From assembly GCA_963760375.1 (NCBI GenBank), contig CAVXCS010000001.1:310001-374000 (forward strand): a stretch of DNA of 64,000 bases. The letters are read 5' to 3'. The translations under genes and the position numbers were made by a program. This stretch comes from Pelagihabitans sp963760375. Its GTDB lineage: Bacteria > Bacteroidota > Bacteroidia > Flavobacteriales > Flavobacteriaceae. Below the pieces are notes generated by a model, which was given only the letters and a program-made list of their open reading frames with translations, had not been told where the DNA came from and searched no databases. Within the stretch, counting starts at the first letter, position 1. The number at the start of each line of letters is the position of its first letter. Shown here one piece after another: positions 35,801 to 43,679 of this stretch.

Positions 35801-36051
35801 CCTGGAGTATTGCCACCATCGCACATATTTCTGATATAGAGCAAACTGTCCGGATACCGCAATTGCAGCTCCGTTTCGAAATGGCCAAAGTTCATCATAC
35901 GGGATCCAAGGTTGTTCCCGATCAAAACGATGTGGGCGTTCTTCCCCAATTGAAAAGAGGGGCCTTCCTGTTTCTCGCAACCGGTAAATGCCAACGCCAG
36001 ACAAAGCGTCATCCCAATAAATCCATTGAACTTTTTTCCTTTTTTGCGCAT
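32878..36051 (-). CDS. Giant lipoprotein: SGNH-like hydrolase + membrane-bound dehydrogenase propeller + HEAT + cytochrome c
   Basis: 1057 residues. Lipobox AFTGC (Cys25). First domain, about 35-275: SGNH/GDSL-like fold (HIVLIGNNLGSRMMNFG, ILAFFGYNESF, DGFQLNDLGYRKLA). Second, about 375-740: PVC-type dehydrogenase beta-propeller (LSFDNKGRLWVGVMPSYPHYK, DTDNDGKADKQTIF, DTDGDDKADVKEI). Third, about 770-880: HEAT-like helices (KDFRARAAAVKVLR, DENPRVRLEALVA). Last, about 925-1010: cytochrome c with CATCH at 939-943 and Met ligand candidate in PMTPFGGML. A hydrolase that could free a substrate, a dehydrogenase and an electron acceptor are thus on one chain. Family knowledge: the domain pairs occur in Planctomycetes and Bacteroidota. 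The minus strand isolates it from the dehydratase run. Confidence 0.88.
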   Translation of the reverse strand: MRKKGKKFNGFIGMTLCLALAFTGCEKQEGPSFQLGKNAHIVLIGNNLGSRMMNFGHFETELQLRYPDSLLYIRNMCDGGNTPGFRPHSSRNSPWAFPGAEQFQTELAQPSGSIGHFPTEDEWLTQLKADVILAFFGYNESFQGPEGLENFKGELHAFVQHTLNQQYNGVNAPQLALISPIAFEDLSAKMDLPNGVTENQNLALYTKAMQEVAIADGVLFLDAFEPSKQWFDTEPEDLTADGFQLNDLGYRKLAVLLADKLFGKGIKTNREHEELVRAAVLEKNWFWHNDFKIPNGVHAYGRRYDPFGPANYPFEIEKIREMTAIRDTAIWDANQGKTFDLAAADAKTKKLPPVETNYLEVNGSGDPKYLYGQEALDRIKVAKGYQLELFASEEEFNDLANPVQLSFDNKGRLWVGVMPSYPHYKPGDSKPNDKLLILEDTDNDGKADKQTIFAEGLQLAIGFEFAPEGVYVSQGTNLVLLKDTDGDDKADVKEIILSGFDDHDTHHAISAFTADPSGAIYMGEGVFLHTNVETAYGPVRATNGGFYRYSPQRHHLERTAQLPIPNPWGIAFDDWGQNFFLHTSGPDMTWMMPGTIKSRYGESSPLPKNLIEKEQLVRPTSGLEFISSRHFPDEVQGDFILNNDIGFLGTKEHTIVDDPKSAGYLSKFRMDLMTSSDPNFRPVDMEFAPDGSLYFVDWHNVLIGHMQHNARDPLRDHVHGRIYRMTYPSRPLVKPAKIVDATIEELLENLKLPEYRTRYRTKRELRSRKPEAVLSALKDWVVGLDKKDSRYEHHVLEALWVSWGLDRIDADLLKHMLKAKDFRARAAAVKVLRYVAHQIPEQADLLMVAAQDENPRVRLEALVAASWLEPKIGLPIVEAAGELPMDDWMQLPYEAAVAHLEGHNLGVDPDTQKTETELEGADRELFVKGEEIYHRDGYCATCHQPDGKGLSASQFPPLAGAPWATGNEERLIKLTLKGIMGPMEVNGKVYPGQVPMTPFGGMLNDEEIASVLTYVRNAFGNKAQAVSPDTVKKVREQIKDKEGFYTAEELLKAHPMD

Positions 36052-36087
36052 TGCCTAGACTGATTAATTTATGATTCCGTTAATTCT

Positions 36088-37059
36088 TTATGGAAAGGCC
36101 ACATGGATCCCTTCGGTTACAGATTGTTCGCAAGCCTCTATGATTTGCTGGCAAGTGATGGCATCCTCCAAACTCGAGAGGGGCGCTTCCCCTTCACGAA
36201 GCACCTTGTCGATAAAATGGGTCGCGGTGTTCTTGATCGATTCCGGATAACATTGGTACGTTTGGGAATGGGCGCCATTGGGCGCATTGATCACCCAGTC
36301 GCGATAGCTGTAACGGGTACTCCCCTTGGTGCCCATCACCTTGATCATACAGGTCCAAGGATCTCCGGCATGGTCATCGTTTGCAAAACTGGCACAGAGA
36401 TGGCTCAAACTGCCGTTGCTCATCTGCAAGGTAGCCATGGCCACATTCTCCTGTGGTGCCATGCTGGCATCGGAGGTATGTTTCAGGCATGAAATGGTCC
36501 GTGGCAACCCTGCCAGATAGAGCATGGTGTAACTGTGGTGCGTCAAGATCTGTCGGATCACCCCGGGATAGCGTGCCCGAATGTCATGGGCGTGGTGGAT
36601 GTTGTACAGCATGTAAAACTGTGTGATGTCTCCGAGTTGTCCCTTTTCGATCATTGATTTGGCCCGTTGAATGCCCGCTTCATAGATATAATTATGTACC
36701 GGCATACAGTATACCCCCGCTTTGGCCACGGCACTTGTCATTTGCTGTAATTCGGCGATGCTGGAGGCGGCAGGTTTTTCGACCAAGATGTGTTTTCCAG
36801 CTCGGGCTGCCCTGATCGTATAATCGCAATGGGTTTCCATATTGGTAAGGATGAATACCGCATCGATATTGGGATCATGGAGCAGTTCGTCTTCGGTCGC
36901 GTAGGTTTTACAACCATACTTTTTCGCCTTTGCCCTGGCTTTTTCAGGGGTACGGTTCCATAATCCCATGAGGTTTGCCCCTTCCAGCTGATTGATGGCT
37001 TCCGCATGGAGATCTGCGATATCCCCGGCCCCAAGAAATCCTATGTTGATGGTCTTCAT
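36088..37059 (-). CDS. Gfo/Idh/MocA-family NAD(P)-dependent oxidoreductase
   Basis: 323 residues. Rossmann start IGFLGAGDIA (GAGDIA 10-15) and the family's EKPAA with Glu94/Lys95/Pro96, then the alpha/beta substrate domain with MPVHNYIYE. The His-rich region IHHAHDIRARYPGVIRQILTHHSYTMLYL is a likely active-site stretch. No signal peptide, so cytoplasmic. Its start overlaps the stop of the epimerase gene by 4 bases (coupled). Such enzymes oxidise sugars or sugar derivatives at C1 or C3; the substrate is unknown. Confidence 0.9.
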   Translation of the reverse strand: MKTINIGFLGAGDIADLHAEAINQLEGANLMGLWNRTPEKARAKAKKYGCKTYATEDELLHDPNIDAVFILTNMETHCDYTIRAARAGKHILVEKPAASSIAELQQMTSAVAKAGVYCMPVHNYIYEAGIQRAKSMIEKGQLGDITQFYMLYNIHHAHDIRARYPGVIRQILTHHSYTMLYLAGLPRTISCLKHTSDASMAPQENVAMATLQMSNGSLSHLCASFANDDHAGDPWTCMIKVMGTKGSTRYSYRDWVINAPNGAHSQTYQCYPESIKNTATHFIDKVLREGEAPLSSLEDAITCQQIIEACEQSVTEGIHVAFP

Positions 37060-38075
37060 GAATTTGCTTTTGAATAGGCCAATTCCCCCATATCGGCCAT
37101 CTTACGAAATTCCAGAAGCGATTTATGTATGCCTTCGGCAATAGGGGTCAAGGGCAAGTCTGTAAAGGTCGCTTCAATTTTTTCATGGTTCAGATCGGAA
37201 ACAAAAAGATTGGGAGGTGCCCCTTCTGCAATCGATAATTGTGCGAACCGGCCCATTCCCATTGCCTCGGCCTGCTGCTCCACCAAGTTCAAAAAATCGG
37301 CAATGGCGATTGTTCTGCCCTTGATGTTGAAGGCGCCATAACCTTCGAACCGTTGCAGGGTACAGGCGGCAAAATGAGCGCCCACGTCCTCTACAAAATG
37401 GTAGTTCTCCCTTCCTTGATAGGGCATTTCAAAAGGAATGACGCTGTTCGTGGCCGCGCCCATGGCAATGGCCTTGAGGGCATTGGTCGGGGCCGAGGTC
37501 TTGCCTTTGTCCCTACCCTTGCCATAGGTGGTGTTGATCCTCAAGCACACCGTGGGAACTTTGGTGTTGTCGTGGAACAAACGCGCCAAGTGTTCCCCTG
37601 CGAGCTTCCAAATACCGTAATGGTTCGGCGGCGCCAAGGGTACATTTTCATTGATACTCGCCTCAGGATACATGGCCCTCATTCCATACACGGCGGCCGA
37701 ACTGGCAAACACAAATCTTTGGAGCTTGGGCAGGGTTTCAGCGATATCGAATAACGCCATGGTTCCCCCGGTATTGATTTCCATGCCCCTGATATGGTGC
37801 ATGGAACAATCAGGACTCTGAAAGGCGCCCAAATGCACGATATGGGTCGGATTTGCCTTAATAACGATTTGTTCAAGGGCCTTATAATCGGCCACGTCGA
37901 GGGTCACGAATTCCAAACGGGGATCCAGGTTTTTGCCCAACCACAGTTTCAGGGTATCGGTATTGTTCGAACGGGCGGCGATGATAATTTTCGCCACCTC
38001 CTTGGATTGCAATAACTTATGGATGGTCACCGATCCTATGCAACCCGTACCCCCTGTAATGAATATTGTATGCAT
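37056..38075 (-). CDS. NAD-dependent epimerase/dehydratase (extended SDR)
   Basis: 339 residues. GGTGCIG at 8-14 binds NAD; Ser125/Ser126 in FASSAAVYG and Tyr153/Lys157 (YGIWK) form the catalytic set; INTTYGKGRDKG matches the substrate region of UDP-sugar epimerase relatives. It follows the zinc dehydrogenase gene by 30 bases and overlaps the Gfo/Idh gene by 4, so the three are one minus-strand operon. It could act on a free sugar acid (as uronate dehydrogenases do) or on a nucleotide sugar; the setting favours a free sugar. Confidence 0.88.
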   Translation of the reverse strand: MHTIFITGGTGCIGSVTIHKLLQSKEVAKIIIAARSNNTDTLKLWLGKNLDPRLEFVTLDVADYKALEQIVIKANPTHIVHLGAFQSPDCSMHHIRGMEINTGGTMALFDIAETLPKLQRFVFASSAAVYGMRAMYPEASINENVPLAPPNHYGIWKLAGEHLARLFHDNTKVPTVCLRINTTYGKGRDKGKTSAPTNALKAIAMGAATNSVIPFEMPYQGRENYHFVEDVGAHFAACTLQRFEGYGAFNIKGRTIAIADFLNLVEQQAEAMGMGRFAQLSIAEGAPPNLFVSDLNHEKIEATFTDLPLTPIAEGIHKSLLEFRKMADMGELAYSKANS

Positions 38076-38105
38076 CTAAATTTTTATGGTTTATGCTATA
38101 TTGGC

Positions 38106-39218
38106 CTAATTCATTTTTACCACTGCCTTGACATTGTTGGCTTTGATGGAATCCTCAAATGCGGTGGTGATTTCTTCAAATTCGTAAAGATTGGTGTAAG
38201 CTTCGGATGGAAAAACCCCTGTGACCATCAATTTTTGGGCGACCATGTAATCCGCCCTGCAAGACCCCATTGAGCCCCTCATGTTCAAGGAGGTACGGGT
38301 GAGGTGGGTGGCATTGATCTCCACTTCCTTGGGATAGGTGGCGATCACGCAAATATCACCTTCGGGCCGAACCACCGATATCGCCTCCGACAAAACCTGT
38401 GGCACGCCCGAGCATTCGATGAGCAAATCTACTTTGCCGTTGCTGCCAAAAGCATTGCCATCGGCATCCTTGATACCTTTAATCAACTGGGAAGCCAATG
38501 AATTTTCAGGGGTTACTTCAATGGTGATGAAGCCGCGTTCCCTGGCCTTCTTCAAACGAACCTCGCGGTCATGGGCGATACCTGTAATGGCGACCCTTGC
38601 CCCGGCAGCCCTGGCCAATTCTGCCGACATCAATCCTATGATACCGCATCCGGTCACCACGACATCCTGCCCCGGTTTAATGTTGCATTTGTTGTGCAGG
38701 GCATTGACTATAATCGACAAAGGCTCTACCAGAGCGCCTTGTTCCGGTGTCAATCCCTGCATTAGGGGTACCACTCGAGCCGATTCCAAGACCACCTGTT
38801 GGCCGAATCCGCCATTTCTATGAAACCCGATGATCTGTTTATCGGGGCACAAGTTCCATTTGGCCACACTGCAGGCGGGACAGTCTTCATTGCGACAGCC
38901 GAGCATCGCCAAGGGCGTAAAGATGTCGCCTATCTTGAGCCCGCCATGATCTCCGGGACCCAGCGCGATCACCTCGGCACTGAATTCATGGCCAATGACC
39001 CGTGGCCGTTCCACCCAATCAAAATTCGATTTGCCCAAAGCGGCGCTGTTATCGGACCCACAAATGCCCGTGAACAAAGTTTTTGCCAAGATTTCCCCAT
39101 GCTTCAATTCCGGGATTTCCATTTCCACCACGGCCGTATTCCGTGTGACGGAACCTTCTCCATTGGGGTATATTTTCTCCCGACCCTGCAGGCAAAAGCC
39201 CTTTATCGATTCACTCAT
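38106..39218 (-). CDS. Zinc-dependent alcohol/polyol dehydrogenase (MDR family)
   Basis: 370 residues from the ATG at 39218 (MSESIKGFCLQGREKIYP); an upstream start would add 21 residues that do not fit. Catalytic zinc ligands lie at Cys53 (GICGSD) and His77/Glu78 (GHE), structural cysteines at 108, 113, 116 and 124 (C-x4-C-x2-C-x7-C, slightly wider than usual), and the coenzyme-binding GCGIIGLMSAELARAAGA follows. This class includes sorbitol, threonine and sugar dehydrogenases. First gene of the epimerase/oxidoreductase operon; its upstream region contains the repeat element. Confidence 0.9.
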   Translation of the reverse strand: MSESIKGFCLQGREKIYPNGEGSVTRNTAVVEMEIPELKHGEILAKTLFTGICGSDNSAALGKSNFDWVERPRVIGHEFSAEVIALGPGDHGGLKIGDIFTPLAMLGCRNEDCPACSVAKWNLCPDKQIIGFHRNGGFGQQVVLESARVVPLMQGLTPEQGALVEPLSIIVNALHNKCNIKPGQDVVVTGCGIIGLMSAELARAAGARVAITGIAHDREVRLKKARERGFITIEVTPENSLASQLIKGIKDADGNAFGSNGKVDLLIECSGVPQVLSEAISVVRPEGDICVIATYPKEVEINATHLTRTSLNMRGSMGSCRADYMVAQKLMVTGVFPSEAYTNLYEFEEITTAFEDSIKANNVKAVVKMN

Positions 39219-39359
39219 TTTCGTTGTTTGATGTTTAAATTTCAAGTTCAATCGTACTGGCCAATGTAAGGTTAAATCCATAATTTTAGTTGCCCCATAT
39301 CGACTACCAATGATAAAATGGAGAACACAAAGTTTCTTTTTTTGTCAACCTCTTATCAA

Positions 39360-39520
39360 TCACTGTTCATTGTTCGCTGGCTTCCTTCAACTCTAACCTA
39401 AAGCCCACCCTTCGGGCCGGCAAGGGAGGGAAGCCCATGTCTTTTTCAGGTCATTACTCACTGTTCATTGATAATTGTTCATTGCTTACTGTTCATTGTT
39501 CATTGATAATTGCTCATTGT
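39360..39520. repeat. Interspersed intergenic repeat, first copy
   Basis: Two components lie between the zinc dehydrogenase and the second Gfo/Idh gene. One is a core around 39398-39433 with the sequence CCCTTCGGGCCGGCAAGGG (5-base arms CCCTT/AAGGG). The other is flanking runs of degenerate 7-8-base units such as TTCATTG, TTCACTG and TTACTG, mixed with GATAATTG. The same core and units recur at 40.73-41.04 kb. The last TTCACTG unit supplies the stop codon of the Gfo/Idh gene. Confidence 0.85.
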
Positions 39521-40678
39521 TCACTGCCATTTCACCCCGGTGTCTTTCCAACTTCTCGATTTGGCGGAGTCCAATACCGCCTCACACACCTTCTGGGTTT
39601 CTTGGGCTTCCCTAAAGGTCGGGGAACAGGGTTTCCCGGCTTCCAAACATTGTATGAAGTCGGCAACTTGATGCACAAAACTGTGCTCATACCCTATGGA
39701 TAATCCGGGCACCCACCATTTATCCATATAGGGCTGGTCGCCGTCTGTAACATGTATCGAACGCCACCCGCGTTCAATGGAGGCGTCTCTATGGTCAAAA
39801 TACTCCAATCGGTTCAAGTCGTGAAGATCCCATCGGATGGAGGCATGCTCCCCGTTAATTTCAAATGTATAAAGCGCTTTATGGCCGCGTGCATATCTGG
39901 TCGATTCGAAAACGCCAAGGGAACCATTGGAAAAGTGGCAATGGAAGATACAGGCATCATCGATCGTCACTTTTTGTTTTTTGCCCGAACCGGTATGCAG
40001 TCTTTCCTTGATAAAGGTTTCGGTGACCGCCGATACGTCCTTGATGCCCCCGTTGAGCCACATGGCAGTATCGATGCAATGGGCCAGCAGGTCGCCCGTG
40101 ACCCCCGATCCGGCGGCATCATTGTCCAATCGCCATAAGCCTTCCCCGCCCTGGGGCAATTCCGGACTGATGGTCCAATCCTGCAAAAAATTTGCACGGT
40201 AATGAAATATTTTGCCCAATTTTCCCGCATCCACCAATTGCTTTGCCAAGGTCACCGCGGGCAGCCTTCTATAATTATAATAAACCGTATTCATCACCCC
40301 TGCTTTTTCTACGGCATCGACCATCGGTTGCGCCTCGGCAACGGTTCTGGCCAAGGGCTTTTCACAAAGTATCATTTTCCCTGCCTTGGCAGCGGCTATG
40401 GCAATTTCGGCATGCATGTTATTGGGGGTACAGATATCTATGGCATCGACGTCGTCTCTGGCGATGACCTTGCGCCAATCGGTTTCGATGGATTCGTAGC
40501 CCCATTGTTCGGCAAAGGCTTTGAGGCGCGCCTCGTTTCGGGCACAGACCACCTTCAACACGGGACGATATTTGAGCTCCGGAAAAAAATCGTTCACCCT
40601 TTTGTAGGCATTGGTATGGGTTCGGCCCATAAATCCGTAACCTATCAACCCGATTCTAAGTTCTTTTTTCTTTGGCAT
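39521..40678 (-). CDS. Gfo/Idh/MocA-family oxidoreductase
   Basis: 385 residues: GLIGYGFMGRTH at the N-terminus (GYGFMG 13-18), CEKPLARTVAEAQ near 105, and the substrate-domain pattern GLWRLDNDAAGSGVTGDLLAHCIDTAMWL, which holds the family's catalytic-region Gly-Asp and His. It belongs to the branch often paired with sugar-phosphate isomerase-like proteins in Bacteroidota. It lies between two repeat-filled spacers and may share a transcript with the TIM-barrel gene upstream at 41050. Its stop codon falls within the repeat, so the insertion of the repeat may have trimmed or changed the C-terminus. Confidence 0.9.
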   Translation of the reverse strand: MPKKKELRIGLIGYGFMGRTHTNAYKRVNDFFPELKYRPVLKVVCARNEARLKAFAEQWGYESIETDWRKVIARDDVDAIDICTPNNMHAEIAIAAAKAGKMILCEKPLARTVAEAQPMVDAVEKAGVMNTVYYNYRRLPAVTLAKQLVDAGKLGKIFHYRANFLQDWTISPELPQGGEGLWRLDNDAAGSGVTGDLLAHCIDTAMWLNGGIKDVSAVTETFIKERLHTGSGKKQKVTIDDACIFHCHFSNGSLGVFESTRYARGHKALYTFEINGEHASIRWDLHDLNRLEYFDHRDASIERGWRSIHVTDGDQPYMDKWWVPGLSIGYEHSFVHQVADFIQCLEAGKPCSPTFREAQETQKVCEAVLDSAKSRSWKDTGVKWQ

Positions 40679-40735
40679 TGGTTTACTAAAATTTTGATTT
40701 TCTATTTAAATAAGTGCTTGCGCCCCTAAACTATT

Positions 40736-41040
40736 CACTGTTCATTGTCTTCCTTTGCCCCGACCCTAAAGCCAACCCTTCGGACCGGCAAGGGAGGGAA
40801 GCCAAAGTGTTATCTTTTTAATGTACACCGCCAACTGCCCACCGCCAACTGCCCACTGCTTACTGTTCATTGGTAATTGTTCATTGATAATTGTTCATTG
40901 TCTTCCTCTGCCCCGACCCTAAAGCCCACCCTTCGGGCCGGCAAGGGAGGGAAGCCAAAGTGTTTTATTTTTAATGCACACCGCCCACTGCTCACTGCCA
41001 ACTGCTCACTGTTCATTGTTCATTGTTCATTGATAATTGT
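40736..41040. repeat. Interspersed intergenic repeat, two tandem copies with 153-base period
   Basis: The spacer between the second Gfo/Idh gene and the TIM-barrel isomerase gene is almost entirely repeat. Two copies begin at 40741 and 40894 with TTCATTGTCTTCCT, continue through a block carrying the CCCTTCGG-CCGGCAAGGG hairpin core, then GAAGCCAAAGTGTT and an A/T stretch, and end in units of ACTGCC, TTCATTG and GATAATTG. The core differs from the 39.4 kb copy by a few bases. No open frame or terminal target-site duplication was recognised. Confidence 0.85.
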
Positions 41041-41049
41041 CCCCCGCCA

Positions 41050-42093
41050 TTACCCTTGGTACCATCCGTGCAGTTCGCGCACTTTGATCATGGCGCCCAA
41101 GACATCGTTCCACGTTTTGGGACGCATCATCACTTCGTTGGGAAACATACAACCGTCCCAACATATATGCTTCATTTTCTTGGTGAGTTTACCGTTTTCG
41201 TCCCGCAACCAATGTCCGGCATCGACGGCAATATCAAGTTTGCCATTGGGATCTGCAGCTTGGCAATGCCGGCCTGTTTTGTCGTGGGAACCCGCTCCGA
41301 AGACCGTTCCATCATTTTGGGCCACATGAAAATCGATCGTCCAGGGGCGCAGTGCGGCGGTAAGGGTTTTTAGGCCTTGGGTCAAGGTCTCCCGATCCTC
41401 CCATTGAAAATCCTTGGGCAAGATGCGCTCATCGGGTTTGTTATACCCCAAAAGGTACAATAAGGTATGCGCCATATCTGCCTGAAAACCGATATTCGGT
41501 CTATTGACGGCCTCCAGGGTATTGAGCATCGTTTTCCAGCCATGCATCCCGCCCCAGCAAATTTCACCTTCTGCCGCCAAGGACTCCCCGTAATCGGCAG
41601 CCACATCACAGGCCTCCCTAAAGGTTTGGGCGATCAATTTTGTATTGCCGACGGGATCAGCTGCCCAGCTTTCGGGATTTACCGAGGAATCAATCCGTAT
41701 TACACCATGGGGTCGAACCCCTAAGCCCCTCAATTTTTGTCCGATGATACAGGCCTTGTGCACTTGGGTCACGAATTGTTTTCGTTCTTGCTGCGAGCCC
41801 ATTGCGGAGCCCCCACCTGTCCCTGCCCAAATTGGCGACACCAAGCTCCCTATTTCAAGATTCTTGGACATGGCCTTATCCGCCATTCGTTTTATTCCGT
41901 CATCGTTGGAATCAATGTCCATATGTGGATCGGCCAGAAAAAGGTCGAAACCGTCGAATTTGATGCCGTTGACTTCCGCTTTGGCCGTAAGTTCGATCAT
42001 GGTGTCAATCGGGATCGGTGGCTCCGAATCAGGGCCTTTTCCCACTACCCCTGGCCATGACGCATTGTGCAGTTTGGGATAATTGTTTTGCAT
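41050..42093 (-). CDS. Sugar-phosphate isomerase/epimerase-like TIM barrel protein
   Basis: 347 residues with no signal peptide. Xylose-isomerase-like barrel: KFDGFDLFLADPHMDID, EGEICWGGMHGWKTMLNTLE with a probable metal Glu, FQADMAHTLLYLLGY (metal Asp/His), and DFHVAQNDGTVFG with a probable metal His in beta-7. The Cys-rich end (HICWDGCMFPNEV) is unusual for the superfamily. It is divergent from the MFS transporter gene across a 253-base spacer holding two inverted repeats. Role: isomerase or epimerase of a sugar, lactone or inositol derivative; substrate unknown. Confidence 0.87.
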   Translation of the reverse strand: MQNNYPKLHNASWPGVVGKGPDSEPPIPIDTMIELTAKAEVNGIKFDGFDLFLADPHMDIDSNDDGIKRMADKAMSKNLEIGSLVSPIWAGTGGGSAMGSQQERKQFVTQVHKACIIGQKLRGLGVRPHGVIRIDSSVNPESWAADPVGNTKLIAQTFREACDVAADYGESLAAEGEICWGGMHGWKTMLNTLEAVNRPNIGFQADMAHTLLYLLGYNKPDERILPKDFQWEDRETLTQGLKTLTAALRPWTIDFHVAQNDGTVFGAGSHDKTGRHCQAADPNGKLDIAVDAGHWLRDENGKLTKKMKHICWDGCMFPNEVMMRPKTWNDVLGAMIKVRELHGWYQG

Positions 42094-42143
42094 TGGGATG
42101 GTTTTTTGGTTAACAGTACACTTTCAATGAAGATGCTATTTTG

Positions 42144-42171
42144 TCCTAAATTAGCTAAAAATCATTTAGGA
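42144..42171. promoter_or_regulatory. 8-base inverted repeat in divergent MFS/isomerase spacer
   Basis: TCCTAAAT (42144-42151) and ATTTAGGA (42164-42171) are perfect complements separated by 12 bases. They lie 51 bases from the minus-strand isomerase start and 176 bases from the MFS start, a good position for an operator serving both. No T tract follows, and neither neighbour ends here, so a terminator is unlikely. Confidence 0.45.
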
Positions 42172-42276
42172 TTAAAATTTATGGGGTTTATAAAAGCCAC
42201 CCTTGGATTTCAAGGATAGGCCAAGACAACTGCAAAATAATTATGATAATAGCAAAAAAGTGATTAAACTTATAGT

Positions 42277-42289
42277 CGCAAAAATTGCG
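42277..42289. promoter_or_regulatory. 13-base inverted repeat upstream of the MFS gene
   Basis: CGCAA-AAA-TTGCG is a perfect palindrome with a 3-base centre, 57 bases upstream of the MFS start, within an A/T-rich promoter-like stretch. It is a second operator candidate of the same spacer. The arms share the TTGC/GCAA core with the 17-base palindrome at 29941 but with a different centre length, so one regulator for both is uncertain. Confidence 0.35.
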
Positions 42290-42346
42290 CAACTAAACCA
42301 CCATCAACAAATAACAAGCTAACTAACTTAACAAACTCTTCTCATT

Positions 42347-43591
42347 ATGGAAAACACCACTAAAACCTTGGCGTCAAATGCAAACCGGCTATTTTATGGC
42401 AGCTGTTTTGCTTTGATCACCACCGCTTTTTCTTTTAGCATCCGGGCAGGTATTCTCCCCCAATTGGGTGAAGAACTGAGCTTAACGGCAGAACAGCTGG
42501 GATTCATCAACTCGATGTGGTTCTTGGGATTCCCAATTTCCATGGTCATCGGAGGCATGATCTACCATACGGTAGGCGGTAAAAAAATCATGCAATTCGC
42601 CTTCTTGGCCCACGCCGTCGGCATATTGATGACCATTTATTCGGGCAGCTATATCGGTCTTTTGATCTCTACCCTGCTTATTGGGCTGGGCAACGGCTGT
42701 ACCGAGGCCGCTTGTAACCCTATGATCGCGGATGCCTATGAAGGCAACCGAATGAGCAAAATGTTGAACCGTTTCCATATGTGGTTCCCGGGTGGGATTG
42801 TCATCGGGAGCCTTGTTTCAAAATTTATGACAGATGCAGGCATGGGCTGGGAAACCCAGATCTGGGTGATCATGGTGCCCACATTGATCTATGCCTATCT
42901 CTTTTTTGGTCAGGCCTGGCCAAAAGCGAAGGTGGAGGCAGCCGCTTCCCTCTTGAGCAACTTTAAGGCCATGGTTTCCCCCTTGTTCATTTTTATGATC
43001 GCCTGTATGGCCCTTACAGCAATCACCGAATTCGGACCCCAGCAATGGGTAGGCCTCATCCTCGCGAAGAGCGGGGCGCAACCGATGTTGATTTTGGCAT
43101 TGGTTACCGGCCTTATGGCCGTGGCACGTTATTTTGGCGGGGAGGTCGTGAACAAGTTCGATCAAACCGGCGTGTTGCTCGGTGGGGCGGTCCTCGCCAC
43201 GATCGGGATTTACCTTTTCAGTACGCAGACGGGAAGTATGGCCTATGTGGCCGCTATCTTTTTTGCCTTAGGGGTCGCTTATTTCTGGCCCAATATGATC
43301 GGCTTTGTGGCCGCAAAAATACCAAAGAGCGGCGCCTTGGGCATGTCGATCATCGGAGCGGTAGGAATGTTCTCAACCTCTATCTTCCAACCCATCATCG
43401 GAAGGTGGATCGATACCGATAAAGCAGAAGCCGCAGCTACCGGACTCACCGGTGACGAATTGGATCTGGTCGCGGGTCAAGCCACCCTGGGCACCATGGT
43501 GACCTTTCCGGCCATCTTGATTGGATTGTTCATCATCTTATGGTTCTGGGTACGCAAGCGCAAAGCCGATGCCGCCCTTGCCCCGGCTTAA
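42347..43591 (+). CDS. MFS sugar transporter
   Basis: 414 residues, about 12 hydrophobic helices, charged loop AKVEAAASLL in the middle. The N-terminus MENTTKTLASNANRLFYGSCFALITTAFSF and motif GKKIMQF between helices 2 and 3 place it in the major facilitator superfamily; GFVAAKIPKSGALGMSIIGAVGMFSTS in the second half is shared by sugar-uptake members of Bacteroidota. It is followed by a strong terminator, so it is probably a single-gene unit. It faces the isomerase gene and may import the sugar used by that cluster. Confidence 0.9.
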   Translation: MENTTKTLASNANRLFYGSCFALITTAFSFSIRAGILPQLGEELSLTAEQLGFINSMWFLGFPISMVIGGMIYHTVGGKKIMQFAFLAHAVGILMTIYSGSYIGLLISTLLIGLGNGCTEAACNPMIADAYEGNRMSKMLNRFHMWFPGGIVIGSLVSKFMTDAGMGWETQIWVIMVPTLIYAYLFFGQAWPKAKVEAAASLLSNFKAMVSPLFIFMIACMALTAITEFGPQQWVGLILAKSGAQPMLILALVTGLMAVARYFGGEVVNKFDQTGVLLGGAVLATIGIYLFSTQTGSMAYVAAIFFALGVAYFWPNMIGFVAAKIPKSGALGMSIIGAVGMFSTSIFQPIIGRWIDTDKAEAAATGLTGDELDLVAGQATLGTMVTFPAILIGLFIILWFWVRKRKADAALAPA

Positions 43592-43625
43592 TGGCGCAGA
43601 TTGGAAAATGGAATAAATTCTATTC

Positions 43626-43660
43626 AACCCCTGCCCATCAACGGTAGGGGTTATTGTTTT
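43626..43660 (+). terminator. Rho-independent terminator after the MFS gene
   Basis: Arms AACCCCTGCC (43626-43635) and GGTAGGGGTT (43643-43652) form a 10-pair stem with one G-T pair and a 7-base loop, followed by ATTGTTTT. It lies 35 bases after the MFS stop and 20 bases before the next gene, the best intrinsic terminator in the window. Confidence 0.8.
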
Positions 43661-43679
43661 AAAGCTTAAAATTCATAGC

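Noticed and set aside
39360..41040. Repeat-rich spacers considered as a CRISPR array
   Set aside because: Units are 7-8 bases and degenerate, with no uniform spacers and no cas genes.
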